A DNA stretch of 64,000 nucleotides. It comes from Sphingomonas desiccabilis (GTDB lineage Bacteria; Pseudomonadota; Alphaproteobacteria; Sphingomonadales; Sphingomonadaceae). The translations under genes and the position numbers were made by a program. The stretch spans positions 1,178,001 to 1,242,000 of the forward strand of contig NZ_SDPT01000001.1 in assembly GCF_004135605.1 (NCBI RefSeq), in the 5' to 3' direction. The notes below the pieces were generated by a model that worked only from the letters and a program-made list of their open reading frames with translations, made no database searches and had not been told where the DNA came from. Positions 18,346 through 27,052 of this stretch are shown here, piece after piece (within the stretch, counting starts at the first letter, position 1; the number at the start of each line of letters is the position of its first letter).

Positions 18346-19731
18346 ATGCCCGAAGCCGCCTCCCAGGATACCCCCAGTGACCTGCGCCGTTCTATCAGCG
18401 TCACCGAATTGTTCACGATCGGGATCGGACCGTCGAGCTCGCACACCGTTGGTCCGATGCGCGCGGCGCACGCCTTCGCAGAGGCGGCTCTGGAGGCCCA
18501 ATCTCCGGTGCGCGTGCGGTGTGAATTGTTCGGCTCGCTGTCGCTGACGGGGCGGGGGCACGCGACGGACAATGCGGTAGTCCTGGGTTTGGCCGGGCAC
18601 TTGCCAGACGCGGTGGATCCCGACGCAGTGCCGCAGATCCTGCATTCGGTACATGCGGACGGGCGGTTGAAGCTGGGCGGGCGCGTCCCGATCGCGTTCA
18701 GCATGGAGGATGTCCTCTTCTCCCACGCCTTTCTCCCGGGGCACCCAAACGCGGTGCGCTTCACCGCTGTCGGAAGCGATGGCTCCGAGTTCACCCGGAC
18801 GTATTTCTCCATCGGCGGCGGGGTCGTGGTGGAGGAGGGCGCGGGTTTGCAGATCGCCAATGCCGCGGTCGCGCACCCCTTTGCGTCGGGTGCCGAACTG
18901 CTCGAACTCGGACAGGAGACCGGGTTGTCGATCGGCGAGATCGTCCTTCGCAACGAGTGCGCCTGGCGGAGCCACGCGGAGACGGACGCGTTTCTGGACG
19001 CCGTCCGAGGGGCAATGCTTGCCTCCATCGAACGCGGTTGTGCCACGGATGGCATTCTTCCCGGGGGCCTGAACGTCCGCCGCCGCGCCAAGGGGCTGCA
19101 CGGGACGCTGACGGCACGGAGCGACCGCGCTGCTCCTGCTTCGGTGATGGAGTGGATCAGTCTCTGGGCGCTCGCGGTCAACGAGGAGAATGCCGCCGGC
19201 GGGCGGGTCGTGACCGCGCCCACCAATGGGGCGGCGGGCGTGATCCCGGCCGTGCTCAAATATTATGAGAGCTTCGTCGAAGGAGCGACGCCGGAGGGCT
19301 CGCGGATGCTGCTCGCCACGGCTGCGGCGATCGGCTTTCTCTACAAGAAGCGGGCTTCGATCTCCGCGGCCGAAATGGGCTGCCAGGGTGAGGTCGGGGT
19401 CGCCTGCTCGATGGCGGCGGCCGGACTTGCGGCAGTGCTCGGGGGGACGAACCAGCAGATCGAGAATGCCGCCGAGATCGGGATGGAGCACAACCTGGGG
19501 CTCACCTGCGACCCGATCGGCGGCCTGGTGCAGGTGCCCTGCATCGAGCGCAACACGATGGGTGCGGTGAAGGCGGTCAACGCCGCCTATCTCGCGCTTC
19601 ATGGCGACGGCAGCCATATCGTGCCCCTCGACGCGGTGATCGAGACGATGCGGCAAACGGGCGACCACATGCGCTTCGAGTATAAGGAGACGAGCCTGGG
19701 AGGCCTGGCGGTGAACGTCGTCGCCTGCTGA
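18346..19731 (+). CDS. sdaA: L-serine ammonia-lyase, iron-sulfur dependent
   Basis: Single-chain bacterial L-serine dehydratase of 461 residues, converting L-serine to pyruvate and ammonia. The N-terminal beta-domain starts with SVTELFTIGIGPSSSHTVGP, the family signature. The C-terminal alpha-domain contains APTNGAAGVIPAVL and the cluster cysteines in MGCQGEVGVACSMAA and LTCDPIGGLVQVPCIERN. The start at 18346 follows a GGGGAG site. The upstream tandem glycine riboswitch suggests that excess glycine, convertible to serine by serine hydroxymethyltransferase, induces its degradation. Confidence 0.95.
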   Translation: MPEAASQDTPSDLRRSISVTELFTIGIGPSSSHTVGPMRAAHAFAEAALEAQSPVRVRCELFGSLSLTGRGHATDNAVVLGLAGHLPDAVDPDAVPQILHSVHADGRLKLGGRVPIAFSMEDVLFSHAFLPGHPNAVRFTAVGSDGSEFTRTYFSIGGGVVVEEGAGLQIANAAVAHPFASGAELLELGQETGLSIGEIVLRNECAWRSHAETDAFLDAVRGAMLASIERGCATDGILPGGLNVRRRAKGLHGTLTARSDRAAPASVMEWISLWALAVNEENAAGGRVVTAPTNGAAGVIPAVLKYYESFVEGATPEGSRMLLATAAAIGFLYKKRASISAAEMGCQGEVGVACSMAAAGLAAVLGGTNQQIENAAEIGMEHNLGLTCDPIGGLVQVPCIERNTMGAVKAVNAAYLALHGDGSHIVPLDAVIETMRQTGDHMRFEYKETSLGGLAVNVVAC

Positions 19732-19771
19732 CGGCTTGCCTGCGGAGGCCGTTCCGGTCCATTCGGCCGCC

Positions 19772-20527
19772 ATGTCCAAGATCCGCGCCGACCAGTTGCT
19801 CGTCGACCGAGGCCTCGCCGAAAGCCGTACGCGCGCGCAGGCGCTGGTGATGGCAGGCCTGGTGTTCGTCGGCGATCGAAAGATCGACAAGCCGGGGCAG
19901 CAACTCGCGGACGATGCCGTGCTGGACGTGCGCGGGCGCGACCATCCCTGGGTGTCCCGTGGCGGCGTGAAGCTCGCCCATGGCCTCGACCACTTCGGCT
20001 GGGCGGTCGACGGCGCGGTTGCGATCGACGTCGGCTCGTCGACCGGCGGCTTCACCGACGTGCTCCTGACCCGCGGGGCGGCGCGCGTCTATGCCGTCGA
20101 CAGCGGTACCAACCAGCTCGCCTGGAAGCTCCGCCAGGATCCGAGGGTCATCGTGCACGAGCAGACGAGTGCGCGGCTCCTCACGGACGCCCATGTCCCG
20201 GAGCCGGTGGACCTGATCGTCTGCGACGCGAGCTTCATCGCGCTTGCCAAGGTTCTGGACGTGCCGATGGGTTTCGCCAGGCCGGGGGCCCGGCTGCTCG
20301 CGCTGATCAAACCGCAGTTCGAGGCCGGACGCAGCGAAGTCGGCAAGGGCGGTGTGGTGCGAGACCCTTCCGTGCACGCACGCGTGTGCGACGAGGTGGC
20401 GGGCTGGCTGACCGGTCGCGGCTGGCGTGTCGAGGGGGTGACGCGGAGCCCGATCACCGGGCCCGAGGGCAATATCGAGTTCCTCATCGCTGCCCACGCG
20501 CCGGAGGAGGCGGGCGGTCCCGAATAG
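19772..20527 (+). CDS. tlyA: TlyA family rRNA (cytidine-2'-O)-methyltransferase
   Basis: A 251-residue protein with an N-terminal S4 RNA-binding domain (residues 2-60, MSKIRADQLLVDRGLAESR) and a C-terminal FtsJ-like methyltransferase domain. The SAM site is AIDVGSSTGGFTD, followed by LIVCDASFI and KPQFEAGRSEVGKGGVV, which supply the catalytic Lys and Asp residues. TlyA enzymes 2'-O-methylate cytidines of 16S and sometimes 23S rRNA; some members are called haemolysins. The ATG at 19772 is chosen because it places the S4 domain at the N terminus. Confidence 0.93.
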   Translation: MSKIRADQLLVDRGLAESRTRAQALVMAGLVFVGDRKIDKPGQQLADDAVLDVRGRDHPWVSRGGVKLAHGLDHFGWAVDGAVAIDVGSSTGGFTDVLLTRGAARVYAVDSGTNQLAWKLRQDPRVIVHEQTSARLLTDAHVPEPVDLIVCDASFIALAKVLDVPMGFARPGARLLALIKPQFEAGRSEVGKGGVVRDPSVHARVCDEVAGWLTGRGWRVEGVTRSPITGPEGNIEFLIAAHAPEEAGGPE

Positions 20528-20593
20528 GGACACGGCCTGGGTGACGGCTCCGGCTTGCATTGCATCCGGCCGCACCGCAGACAACGCCACCGG

Positions 20594-21166
20594 ATGAACA
20601 GGATTGAGCGCGTGAACGAGATCGCTTCCAGAGCGCAACTGCGTGCGGGCTTCCTGCGGTGGGCGATCGTGACCGTGCCGCTCGTCCTCCTGCTGGGGCT
20701 AGCCGCGGGCAGCCTGGTGCCGGCCGGATCCAAAAACGGCTGGTACGCCGCCCTGGCGAAGCCTTGGTTCACGCCCCCGGACTGGGCTTTCCCAGCCGCC
20801 TGGACGCTGATCTACGTGCTGCTGGGCGTGGCTTTGGCCATGGTGCTCGACGCGCGCGGCGCGCGCGGGCGTGGGATCGCCGTCAGCGTCTTTGTGGTGC
20901 AACTGGTGCTCAACCTAGCGTGGATGCCGCTGTTCTTCGGAGCGCATCGGGTGTCCGCGGCCCTGGCGTTGATCCTGGCGCTGCTTGTTCTGGTGGTGCT
21001 TACGGCCTGGCTGTTCGCCCGGATCCGCCGCCGTGCGGCGCTGCTGTTCGTCCCCTATCTGGCCTGGCTGGTCCTGGCGACGGCCCTCACCTGGGAGATC
21101 GATCGTCGCAATCCGGGTGCCGAAACCCTTGTGCCGGCGACCTCGTCTGCCCAAATGGCGATCTAG
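20594..21166 (+). CDS. tspO: TspO/MBR family membrane protein
   Basis: A 190-residue protein with five transmembrane helices and the TspO signatures WYAALAKPWFTPPDWAFPAAW, WTLIYVLLGVALAMV and the final WLVLATALTWEIDRRNP. TspO proteins bind tetrapyrroles and in Rhodobacter dampen photosynthesis and haem-related genes. The neighbourhood (haem-copper oxidase, corrinoids) is compatible but not functional proof. The start is uncertain: the ATG at 20594 lacks a good ribosome site, while a GTG at 20612 has AGGA nine bases before it. Confidence 0.9.
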   Translation: MNRIERVNEIASRAQLRAGFLRWAIVTVPLVLLLGLAAGSLVPAGSKNGWYAALAKPWFTPPDWAFPAAWTLIYVLLGVALAMVLDARGARGRGIAVSVFVVQLVLNLAWMPLFFGAHRVSAALALILALLVLVVLTAWLFARIRRRAALLFVPYLAWLVLATALTWEIDRRNPGAETLVPATSSAQMAI

Positions 21167-21186
21167 ACGCGGGAAGGACCTGACAC

Positions 21187-21486
21187 ATGCAATCCGAAAA
21201 CCGGATCTTCGACGATTTCGCCAAGTTCGTGAACGGTGCTGCCGGTACGCTGGCTGGCATGGCGCGCGAGGGCGAAAGCGCTGCGCGCGAGCGGGTGCGT
21301 GAGTTCGTCGGCGGTCTCGACTTCGTCAGCCGCGACGAGTTCGAGGTCGTGAAGGCCATGGCCGTGGCCGCGCGTGACGAGGCGGATGTCCTCAAAGCAC
21401 GGCTGGAAGCGCTGGAGGCGAAGCTCGCCGCTGGAAGCAACCCGTCGGCGGCGGCTGAGCCGCTTGCCGGCGACAGCATCGGCTAA
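21187..21486 (+). CDS. ubiK: Ubiquinone biosynthesis accessory factor UbiK (BMFP domain)
   Basis: A 99-residue BMFP-domain protein of the UbiK/YqiC family that supports aerobic ubiquinone biosynthesis by binding UbiJ and lipids. It has the expected N-terminal amphipathic part (FDDFAKFVNGAAG) and a C-terminal coiled coil (residues 45-80) with the conserved FVSRDEFEVVKAMAVAARDE. A GGAAGGACC ribosome site precedes the ATG. It lies in an array of separate chromosomal genes; a hairpin follows it. Confidence 0.88.
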   Translation: MQSENRIFDDFAKFVNGAAGTLAGMAREGESAARERVREFVGGLDFVSRDEFEVVKAMAVAARDEADVLKARLEALEAKLAAGSNPSAAAEPLAGDSIG

Positions 21487-21509
21487 CGGGTTTTCCCCAG
21501 CTTTCTGGG

Positions 21510-21552
21510 CCAAGCGGCGCGTGTCGACCTTGTGTCGATGCGCGCCGCTTGG
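21510..21552 (+). terminator. Long hairpin between ubiK and ybjN
   Basis: CCAAGCGGCGCG and CGCGCCGCTTGG form a perfect 12-bp outer stem, continued inside by TCGAC/GTCGA. A smaller CCCAG-CTTT-CTGGG hairpin lies just before it at 21496-21509. There is no T-run. Position after ubiK suggests termination or mRNA end protection. Confidence 0.5.
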
Positions 21553-21593
21553 CATTTCCGAACCATGACGACTGCCCATCCGGAAAGGACCTG

Positions 21594-22094
21594 ATGCTCG
21601 ACGAAGCCGAGGATGATCGCGACGCTGCCGCTCCGATCGACATGTTGGAGCGCTACTTCGCCGCGCACGGCTGGTCGCACCAGCGCGACGAGGACGAGAT
21701 CGTCGCGAAGGTCAAGGGAAGCTGGACCGAGTTCGAGCTGCGCGCGATCTGGCGTGCGGACGACGGGGTGCTCCAGTTCCTTGCCTTTCCCGACGTGCGC
21801 GTGGCGGACGACCGTCGCGGCGCGATCTACGAGGCGATCGGGCTCATCAACGAGCAGCTGTGGATCGGCCACTTCGAACTGTGGTCGTCGAGCGGCATCC
21901 TGCTGTTCCGCCACGCGGCGATGATCGACGTCGAGGAAGCCGCGCTCTCGCTGGAGCAGGCAGAGGTTCTGGTCGACACCGCGATCGACGAGTGCGAGCG
22001 CTTCTATCCGGTGTTCCAGTTCGTGCTGTGGGGCGGCAAGTCCCCGCGGGAGGCGATCGCCGCCTCCATGATCGAGACGCGGGGCGAGGCATGA
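21594..22094 (+). CDS. YbjN domain-containing protein
   Basis: A 166-residue protein of the YbjN family, whose fold resembles type III secretion chaperones and whose function is poorly known. Visible family features are MLERYFAAHGW near the N terminus, a beta-rich core with LQFLAFPDVRV, and a long C-terminal helix ending FQFVLWGGKSPREAIAASM. GGAAAGGA stands before the ATG at 21594. The TGA overlaps the proC start, so the two genes are translated together, as often seen in alphaproteobacteria. Confidence 0.88.
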   Translation: MLDEAEDDRDAAAPIDMLERYFAAHGWSHQRDEDEIVAKVKGSWTEFELRAIWRADDGVLQFLAFPDVRVADDRRGAIYEAIGLINEQLWIGHFELWSSSGILLFRHAAMIDVEEAALSLEQAEVLVDTAIDECERFYPVFQFVLWGGKSPREAIAASMIETRGEA

Positions 22095-22903
22095 GCACGC
22101 CGCTCGCCGGACCCTTGTGGCTGGTCGGGTGCGGCAACATGGCGGGCGCGATGCTCCGCCGTTGGCTGGATACCGGCCATGTTTCTGCCGCCGACGTGAC
22201 CGTCATCAATCGCAGCGGCTCGCTTCCGATCGATGGCATCCGCGTGGTGACGGAGGTGCCTGCGGGTGCACCCGCGCCGGCGACGGTCATGCTGGGCGTG
22301 AAGCCGCAGCAGATCGACATCATCGCCCGGACGGCACTTGCCCAGGTGCGCCCGCAGCTCCTGCTCTCGATCCTGGCGGGCGTCGAGAATGCTGCGCTTG
22401 CCGCACGGTTCCAGGCCGACGCCATCGTGCGCGCGATGCCGAACCTGCCGGTCTCGATCGGCAAGGGGGTGGTGGCGCTTCACAGCGATAGCACCGATGA
22501 GGTGCTGCGGGGTGCGGCGACGGCGCTGATGGCACCGCTCGGCACGGTGGAATGGATCGGCGAGGAAGGGCTCTTCGACGCGGTGACCGCGCTGTCGGGA
22601 TGCGGCCCCGGCTTCGTCTTTCGCTTCATCGATGCGATGGGTGCGGCCGGCGCGGCGCTTGGGCTTCCGGACGACCAGGCGCGTCGCCTGGCGATCGCGA
22701 CCGTCGAAGGGGCAGGCGCCCTGGCCGGCGGAGCGGATGCTTCGCCCGGAGCGCTGGCGGACCGCGTGGCAAGCCCCGGCGGCTCGACCCGGGAAGGCCT
22801 CAACGTGCTCGATCGCGAGGAGGCCCTCCGTCGGCTGATGCAGGAAACCCTGGCCGCCTCGGCGCGGCGAAATGCCGAGATGGCGGCCGCGGCGCGCGGC
22901 TGA
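22091..22903 (+). CDS. proC: Pyrroline-5-carboxylate reductase
   Basis: The last enzyme of proline biosynthesis, reducing pyrroline-5-carboxylate with NAD(P)H. The 270-residue protein has the Rossmann motif VGCGNMAGAM at residues 13-22, VMLGVKPQQ, RAMPNLPVSIGKG, and the C-terminal signature VASPGGSTREGLNVLD. The ATG overlaps the ybjN stop by 4 bases. It converges with the marR gene, the two stops being adjacent. Confidence 0.95.
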   Translation: MSTPLAGPLWLVGCGNMAGAMLRRWLDTGHVSAADVTVINRSGSLPIDGIRVVTEVPAGAPAPATVMLGVKPQQIDIIARTALAQVRPQLLLSILAGVENAALAARFQADAIVRAMPNLPVSIGKGVVALHSDSTDEVLRGAATALMAPLGTVEWIGEEGLFDAVTALSGCGPGFVFRFIDAMGAAGAALGLPDDQARRLAIATVEGAGALAGGADASPGALADRVASPGGSTREGLNVLDREEALRRLMQETLAASARRNAEMAAAARG

Positions 22904-23395
22904 TCAGCGGTCGCCGAGCGCCCGAATGATGGGACGGTCGCTCTCGGGGATGAGGCTTTCGAGGACGGTCCAGAAGCCTGCAACCGCTTCGGGGCCGGCC
23001 GTCTGATAGGCCTTGGCCAGCCGCTCGCGGACGAGTTGATATAACCGGCTCTCCAGCGCCGCGCCCGCAGGCGTCAGCTTCAGCAGCCGCCTGCGCGCGT
23101 CGCGATCGTCGCTTCGGCTTTCCACCAGGCCACGTTCGGAGAGCTCCCCCAGCACGCGCCCCAGCGATTGCTTCGTGATCGCGAGCAGCCGCAGCAGTTC
23201 GCTCACCGACAGGCTGGGCTTGCGGGCGATGAAATACAGGGCCCGGTAATGCGCGCGCCCGAGCTTGTGTGCTTCCAGCTCGGCATCGGTCACGCGGGTC
23301 AGATTGGAATGCCCGAAATAGAGCAGTTCGAAGCCGCGGCGGATTTCCGTTTCGCGGAGGAACTGGGCCGAGGCTGCACGATTTGGGACAGTCAT
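22904..23395 (-). CDS. MarR family transcriptional regulator
   Basis: A 163-residue winged-helix regulator. The DNA-binding region is recognisable as SVSELLRLLAITKQSLGRVL followed by the wing SRSDDRDARRRLLKLTPAG. The N- and C-terminal helices would form the dimer interface. ATG at 23395; it diverges from ilvE with 76 bp between the starts, so it may control ilvE or itself. The arrangement next to a branched-chain aminotransferase is common in sphingomonads (recollection, not checked). The ligand is unknown. Confidence 0.9.
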   Translation of the reverse strand: MTVPNRAASAQFLRETEIRRGFELLYFGHSNLTRVTDAELEAHKLGRAHYRALYFIARKPSLSVSELLRLLAITKQSLGRVLGELSERGLVESRSDDRDARRRLLKLTPAGAALESRLYQLVRERLAKAYQTAGPEAVAGFWTVLESLIPESDRPIIRALGDR

Positions 23396-23471
23396 GTTGA
23401 CCTGTTCTGCCAGTGGGCTTAGGCCACCGCAAGCCGGAACGGCACCGCGCCGTCCGATTGCGGAGCAGATC

Positions 23472-24572
23472 ATGACCGACCAGTCCGAAACGCGCTTTCC
23501 TCTTACGCCGAACGCCTCGCCGCTCCCGGCCAGCGAGCGCGCGGAAAAGCTGGTGAGCCCGGGCTTCGGTCGCGTGTTCACCGATCATATGGCGATTGCA
23601 CGCTGGTCCGACGAGAAGGGCTGGCACGACATGCGGATCGTGGCGCGCGGTCCCGTGCAGATGGATCCGGCCGCCGCCGTGCTCCACTATGCGCAGGAAA
23701 TCTTCGAGGGTTTGAAGGCGTATCGGCTCGAGGATGGCGGCGTCGGCCTTTTCCGTCCGGAAGAGAATGCGAAGCGTTTCCGTCGTTCGGCACGCCGCAT
23801 GGCGATGCCGGAGCTGCCGGAGGAGTTGTTCCTCGCGTCGTGCCGAGAACTCTCGCTGGTCGAGCGGGACTGGATCCCCGAGGGTGAGGGCGGAGCGCTC
23901 TACCTGCGCCCGTTCATGTTCGCGAGCGAGGTGTTCCTGGGGGTGAAGCCGTCCGCCGAATATCTCTACATCGTGCTCGCATCCTCGGTCGGCGCCTATT
24001 TCAAGGGTGGCGCGCCGAGCGTGTCGCTGTGGGTCTCCCAGGAGTACACGCGCGCGGCGCCGGGCGGCACCGGTGACGCCAAGTGCGGCGGCAACTATGC
24101 CGCCAGTCTGGTGGCGCAGGCGGAGGCGATCCGCCAGGGGTGCGACCAGGTCGTCTTCCTCGATGCAGCCGAGCGCCGCTGGGTCGAGGAACTCGGCGGG
24201 ATGAACATCTTCTTCGTCTTCGACGACGGCAGCATGCTGACGCCGCCGCTGACCGGCACGATCTTGCCCGGTATCACCCGCGACTCGATCCTGCGCCTCG
24301 CCCGCAACCAGGGGATCGCCGTGCGCGAGGAGCGCTATGGGATCGACCAGTGGGAAGCCGATGCCCGCAGCGGCCGGCTTCGCGAAGCGTTCGCCTGCGG
24401 TACCGCAGCGGTGGTCACGCCGATCGGCAAGGTATCCTCTCCGCAGGGCAGCTTCTCGATCGGAAACGGCGGCCCGGGCGAGCGCACGATCGCGCTGCGC
24501 GACACGTTGGTGAATCTCCAGCGGGGCCGCGCTGAGGATCCGTACGGCTGGCTCGAGCGGATCGGCGCATAA
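23472..24572 (+). CDS. ilvE: Branched-chain amino acid aminotransferase
   Basis: A PLP-dependent class IV aminotransferase of 366 residues, catalysing the final transamination of Leu, Ile and Val synthesis. It is of the longer BCAT type II: LHYAQEIFEGLKAY, FRPEENAKRF, YLRPFMFASE and the lysine-bearing GDAKCGGNYAASLVAQ are present, as is MNIFFVFDDG. The ATG at 23472 follows a GGAGCAGATC sequence. It diverges from the marR gene, and a GC hairpin follows its stop. Confidence 0.95.
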   Translation: MTDQSETRFPLTPNASPLPASERAEKLVSPGFGRVFTDHMAIARWSDEKGWHDMRIVARGPVQMDPAAAVLHYAQEIFEGLKAYRLEDGGVGLFRPEENAKRFRRSARRMAMPELPEELFLASCRELSLVERDWIPEGEGGALYLRPFMFASEVFLGVKPSAEYLYIVLASSVGAYFKGGAPSVSLWVSQEYTRAAPGGTGDAKCGGNYAASLVAQAEAIRQGCDQVVFLDAAERRWVEELGGMNIFFVFDDGSMLTPPLTGTILPGITRDSILRLARNQGIAVREERYGIDQWEADARSGRLREAFACGTAAVVTPIGKVSSPQGSFSIGNGGPGERTIALRDTLVNLQRGRAEDPYGWLERIGA

Positions 24573-24590
24573 CCCTCTTTCCACCACGCC

Positions 24591-24611
24591 CGGGGCCGGT
24601 ATAAGGCCCCG
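24591..24611 (+). terminator. Hairpin after ilvE
   Basis: CGGGGCC and GGCCCCG form a 7-bp stem around GGTATAA, 18 bases after the ilvE stop and 8 bases before tRNA-Gln. No T-run follows, so this is a weak terminator call. Confidence 0.4.
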
Positions 24612-24618
24612 CGGCTGC

Positions 24619-24693
24619 TGGGGCGTCGCCAAGCGGTAAGGCAACGGTTTTTGGTACCGTCATACGCAGGTTCGAATCCTGCCGCCCCAGCCA
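24619..24693 (+). tRNA. tRNA-Gln (anticodon TTG), prophage attachment side
   Basis: A 75-base cloverleaf including an encoded CCA. The acceptor arms are TGGGGCG and CGCCCCA, the anticodon stem is ACGGT/ACCGT with loop TTTTGGT (anticodon TTG), and the T arm is GCAGG-TTCGAAT-CCTGC. The integrase gene of the prophage ends 7 bases downstream, the usual layout when integration uses the 3' part of a tRNA gene. The intact tRNA here would then contain attL, while attR would be a copy of the 3' part. Confidence 0.95.
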
Positions 24694-24700
24694 TCTGTTT

Positions 24701-25807
24701 TTATTCACTTTCTTCCCCTTTTTCGGTGTGCGCTTCGGGCGTGTTCCGCACCTCGTTCCGCAATTGCGCGTTGCGCGCTTCGAGTTTTGCGACCGCCGAA
24801 TCGCTCAGCGACGCGGTCATCGCCTGGTAGAGATCGAGCATCCGGGCGACGGTGGAGACGGTCCAACCCAGCATCGCGGCGATTTCCGATGGCGTGGCAC
24901 CGGCCTGCGCCAGGATCGTGCAGGCGGTGCCGCGCAGATCGTGGAAGTGGAGCCCGTCGCGGCCGGCCTTCACGACTGTCTCTCGCCAGCGATGATCGAA
25001 GTTGACCTTGCCCCACGGCTTGCCGTTGCGCGTCAGGATCGTCTTGGCGGTGCGCGGCTGCGCGTCGAGGAGCGCCTTCAGCGACTGAGTGACCGGCATG
25101 TCGATCATGCGCTTGCGCTTGGCTTGGCGCAGCCGGATGCGCTGGCCGTCGTACGCCGTCCAGGGCAGTTCCAGGAGGTCGCCCTTGCGCTGGCCGGTGC
25201 CGAGCGCCAGCTCGAACGCGAGCCTGATTTCAGGCTCGGCGACTTCCCGTAGTGCCGCGATGTCGGGCGGGAGCCACAGCTTGTCGGCGCGGTCTGCCTT
25301 GTAGACCTTCTTCGGGCGCGTCGCGTGGTTGTGCATCAGCAGGCCGCGGTCACGACCCCATTCGATGACGATGCGAAGCACACCCAGGAGGGCATCCGCC
25401 TGGCGGGCCGATGTCTTGGCGCGATCGTCGCGCCACTGGAGGAAACGCACCCGGATCTTCGGATCCTCGATCACCGCCAGCGGGTGATCGCCGAACCGCT
25501 CGCCGATGCGGAGCAGCGCGGCGTCGTAGTCGCGCTTCGTCCGCGGAGCGAGCTTCAGGTACTGCGGCGACCGCTGGTAGCCGTCGATGATAGCCTGGAG
25601 CGTGCCGTGCGTGCGGGCGATGCGGGGCGCCTGGATCGCGGCGTGGTAGGCGCGCATGAACGCGGGGGTGCCGGGCGCAAACTCCGCCGCCTCGTCGCCA
25701 TCCTGCGGCTTCAGCGCGCCGAACCCGCGCAGGAAGTAGTAGGTCCGGCGGGTGCCGTCGGCGAGCTTCTTCCTGCTGGCGTAGACCCCCCTAAGCGGCA
25801 CGCGCAT
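24701..25807 (-). CDS. int: Phage tyrosine recombinase (integrase)
   Basis: A 368-residue site-specific recombinase. It has an N-terminal arm-type domain, a SAM-like core-binding domain (about residues 60-170) and a C-terminal catalytic domain with the first Arg in [14 protein letters not shown], the HxLR box HFHDLRGT, and the nucleophile Tyr in MLDLYQA. It ends 7 bases from tRNA-Gln. The start overlaps the excisionase-like gene by 17 bp, so int lies at the end of the leftward early operon and depends on its transcription unless it has its own promoter. Confidence 0.94.
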   Translation of the reverse strand: MRVPLRGVYASRKKLADGTRRTYYFLRGFGALKPQDGDEAAEFAPGTPAFMRAYHAAIQAPRIARTHGTLQAIIDGYQRSPQYLKLAPRTKRDYDAALLRIGERFGDHPLAVIEDPKIRVRFLQWRDDRAKTSARQADALLGVLRIVIEWGRDRGLLMHNHATRPKKVYKADRADKLWLPPDIAALREVAEPEIRLAFELALGTGQRKGDLLELPWTAYDGQRIRLRQAKRKRMIDMPVTQSLKALLDAQPRTAKTILTRNGKPWGKVNFDHRWRETVVKAGRDGLHFHDLRGTACTILAQAGATPSEIAAMLGWTVSTVARMLDLYQAMTASLSDSAVAKLEARNAQLRNEVRNTPEAHTEKGEESE

Positions 25808-26045
25808 GTTCCGCCTCCCACTGTTCGAGCGGTGAGAGGCTGTTCGTGCCGGTGTTCAGGCCAGCGTGACGATCGAGCAGCTGGTCGTGCGCGCGCACGT
25901 CGTAGCGGTTGGTGCCGCGCACGGGACCGGGCACCAGGCCCTTCTGCGCCCAGATGTCGTAGGTCGCGGCGCTGATGTGGCCGAGGTAGGCGCAGATGCC
26001 GGCTTTGCTCTGCAAGCGCGCCTGCGGGTCGAATTCCGCACTCAT
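25791..26045 (-). CDS. Small HTH protein, excisionase/AlpA-like
   Basis: An 84-residue protein with a MerR-type helix-turn-helix: LQSKAGICAYLGHISAATYD followed by WAQKGLVPGPVRGTNRYDV, resembling excisionases and AlpA-type phage regulators. Its 3' end overlaps the integrase start, the classic position for a recombination directionality factor. It probably bends attachment-site DNA and may regulate the early operon. The exact family was not tested. Confidence 0.75.
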   Translation of the reverse strand: MSAEFDPQARLQSKAGICAYLGHISAATYDIWAQKGLVPGPVRGTNRYDVRAHDQLLDRHAGLNTGTNSLSPLEQWEAEHARAA

Positions 26046-26335
26046 GCGGCATCCTTTCGATCTGCCAGATTGTCGCGGATGGTGGCGGCGTGCGCGGTGG
26101 CAGCGGCGGCATGACGATCGAGCGCATCGGCCATGGCGTGCAGGTCGGCGACGGCAACGCTGCGCGTGGCTTCGAGCTTGGCGCGGAAGGAGCGTTGCTC
26201 GATACCCAGTGCAGCGGCAGCGCGGGCGGTGCCGAACAGGTCGGCGGCGCCACGCAGCAGCGTGATCCGGCGGGCGCGGTCGCCCATGCCGAGCCTGTTT
26301 TTAGGCTCGGTCTGTCCCGCGACGTGCGGCGACAT
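26042..26335 (-). CDS. Small phage early protein with HTH-like core
   Basis: A 97-residue protein of unknown function. The central part (LRGAADLFGTARAAAALGIEQRSFRAKLEA) looks like a helix-turn-helix with preceding helix. The C terminus is an Ala/His-rich helix. Its ATG overlaps the stop of the upstream 48-residue gene, and its stop overlaps the next ATG, so it is one gene of a tightly coupled leftward early operon. A regulatory role is plausible but not shown. Confidence 0.6.
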   Translation of the reverse strand: MSPHVAGQTEPKNRLGMGDRARRITLLRGAADLFGTARAAAALGIEQRSFRAKLEATRSVAVADLHAMADALDRHAAAATAHAATIRDNLADRKDAA

Positions 26336-26481
26336 CACCGCACACCCTTTGCGTCGACGAACGTCTTCGCGATCAGCACCGGGATGCAGAGCATCGCCAC
26401 CACGATGCCGCCGGCGATGACCAGGGCGCGCAGGGTGCGGCGGGTCATCTCCCGCCGCTTGAGCACGCGGCGGGCGGTCAC
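26335..26481 (-). CDS. Small single-span membrane protein (48 aa)
   Basis: A 48-codon frame from the GTG at 26481. After a basic N terminus (RRVLKRREMTRR) there is one hydrophobic helix (LRALVIAGGIVVAMLCIPVL) and a short polar tail. GGGAG lies seven bases before the GTG, and the start overlaps the stop of the upstream gene as GTGA. The end overlaps the next ATG. Function is unknown. Confidence 0.6.
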   Translation of the reverse strand: MTARRVLKRREMTRRTLRALVIAGGIVVAMLCIPVLIAKTFVDAKGVR

Positions 26482-26939
26482 AGGCCGTCTCCCGCGGGAT
26501 CGCAGCGGGTGCAGCTGGTCGCCGTCGCCCAGCGGGGCATGTCGTGATCGTGGGTCGAGGTGCCGCAGCCGCGACACACGCGCGGATGGCGACGCGGGTC
26601 TGCATCAGCGAGCTGCTGGTAGACGTCGGCATCGAACGGCATCACCGCGGCGATCGCGTCGAGCGTTTCCCGCATGCGGGCGCGGACGCCCGGCGCCTCG
26701 AGCATGACCAGGACCGAGACGATGTCACCGCCGTCGGCCAGCATGCCGGCGGGCAATTCGCCGGCTTCCCACAACGCTGCGCGCAGACCGGTCAGGCGGA
26801 CGGCGAGGTCACGGATCTCCAGACCGGCGGCCTTGCGGCGCAGGCGCAGATAGCCTTCTGGCGTCAGCGGTCGCGCGTCAGGGATGCGGGGCAGGAACCG
26901 CTTGCGCGGCGGCGTGGCGAATGCGTGACGGTGCAGCAT
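26478..26939 (-). CDS. Phage early protein with XRE-like region and zinc-ribbon cysteines
   Basis: A 153-residue protein. Residues 23-60 (LTPEGYLRLRRKAAGLEIRD and following) resemble a Cro/C1 helix-turn-helix. Four cysteines near the C terminus (CRGCG and later CTRC) with intervening His residues could bind zinc. AAGGA stands before the ATG at 26939. It lies between the ogr-like gene and small early genes; function is not known, DNA binding is inferred. Confidence 0.65.
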   Translation of the reverse strand: MLHRHAFATPPRKRFLPRIPDARPLTPEGYLRLRRKAAGLEIRDLAVRLTGLRAALWEAGELPAGMLADGGDIVSVLVMLEAPGVRARMRETLDAIAAVMPFDADVYQQLADADPRRHPRVCRGCGTSTHDHDMPRWATATSCTRCDPAGDGL

Positions 26940-27052
26940 GGGGCATCCTTTCGGGAACAGGGCAAAGCGGGGGCGATGCCGGCAGCGGGGTGCAAAGCCG
27001 GGGGAGCAGGTCAGTCGGGGAGGAGCGGGAGCGCGGCGGGTGCCGCGGCGGA

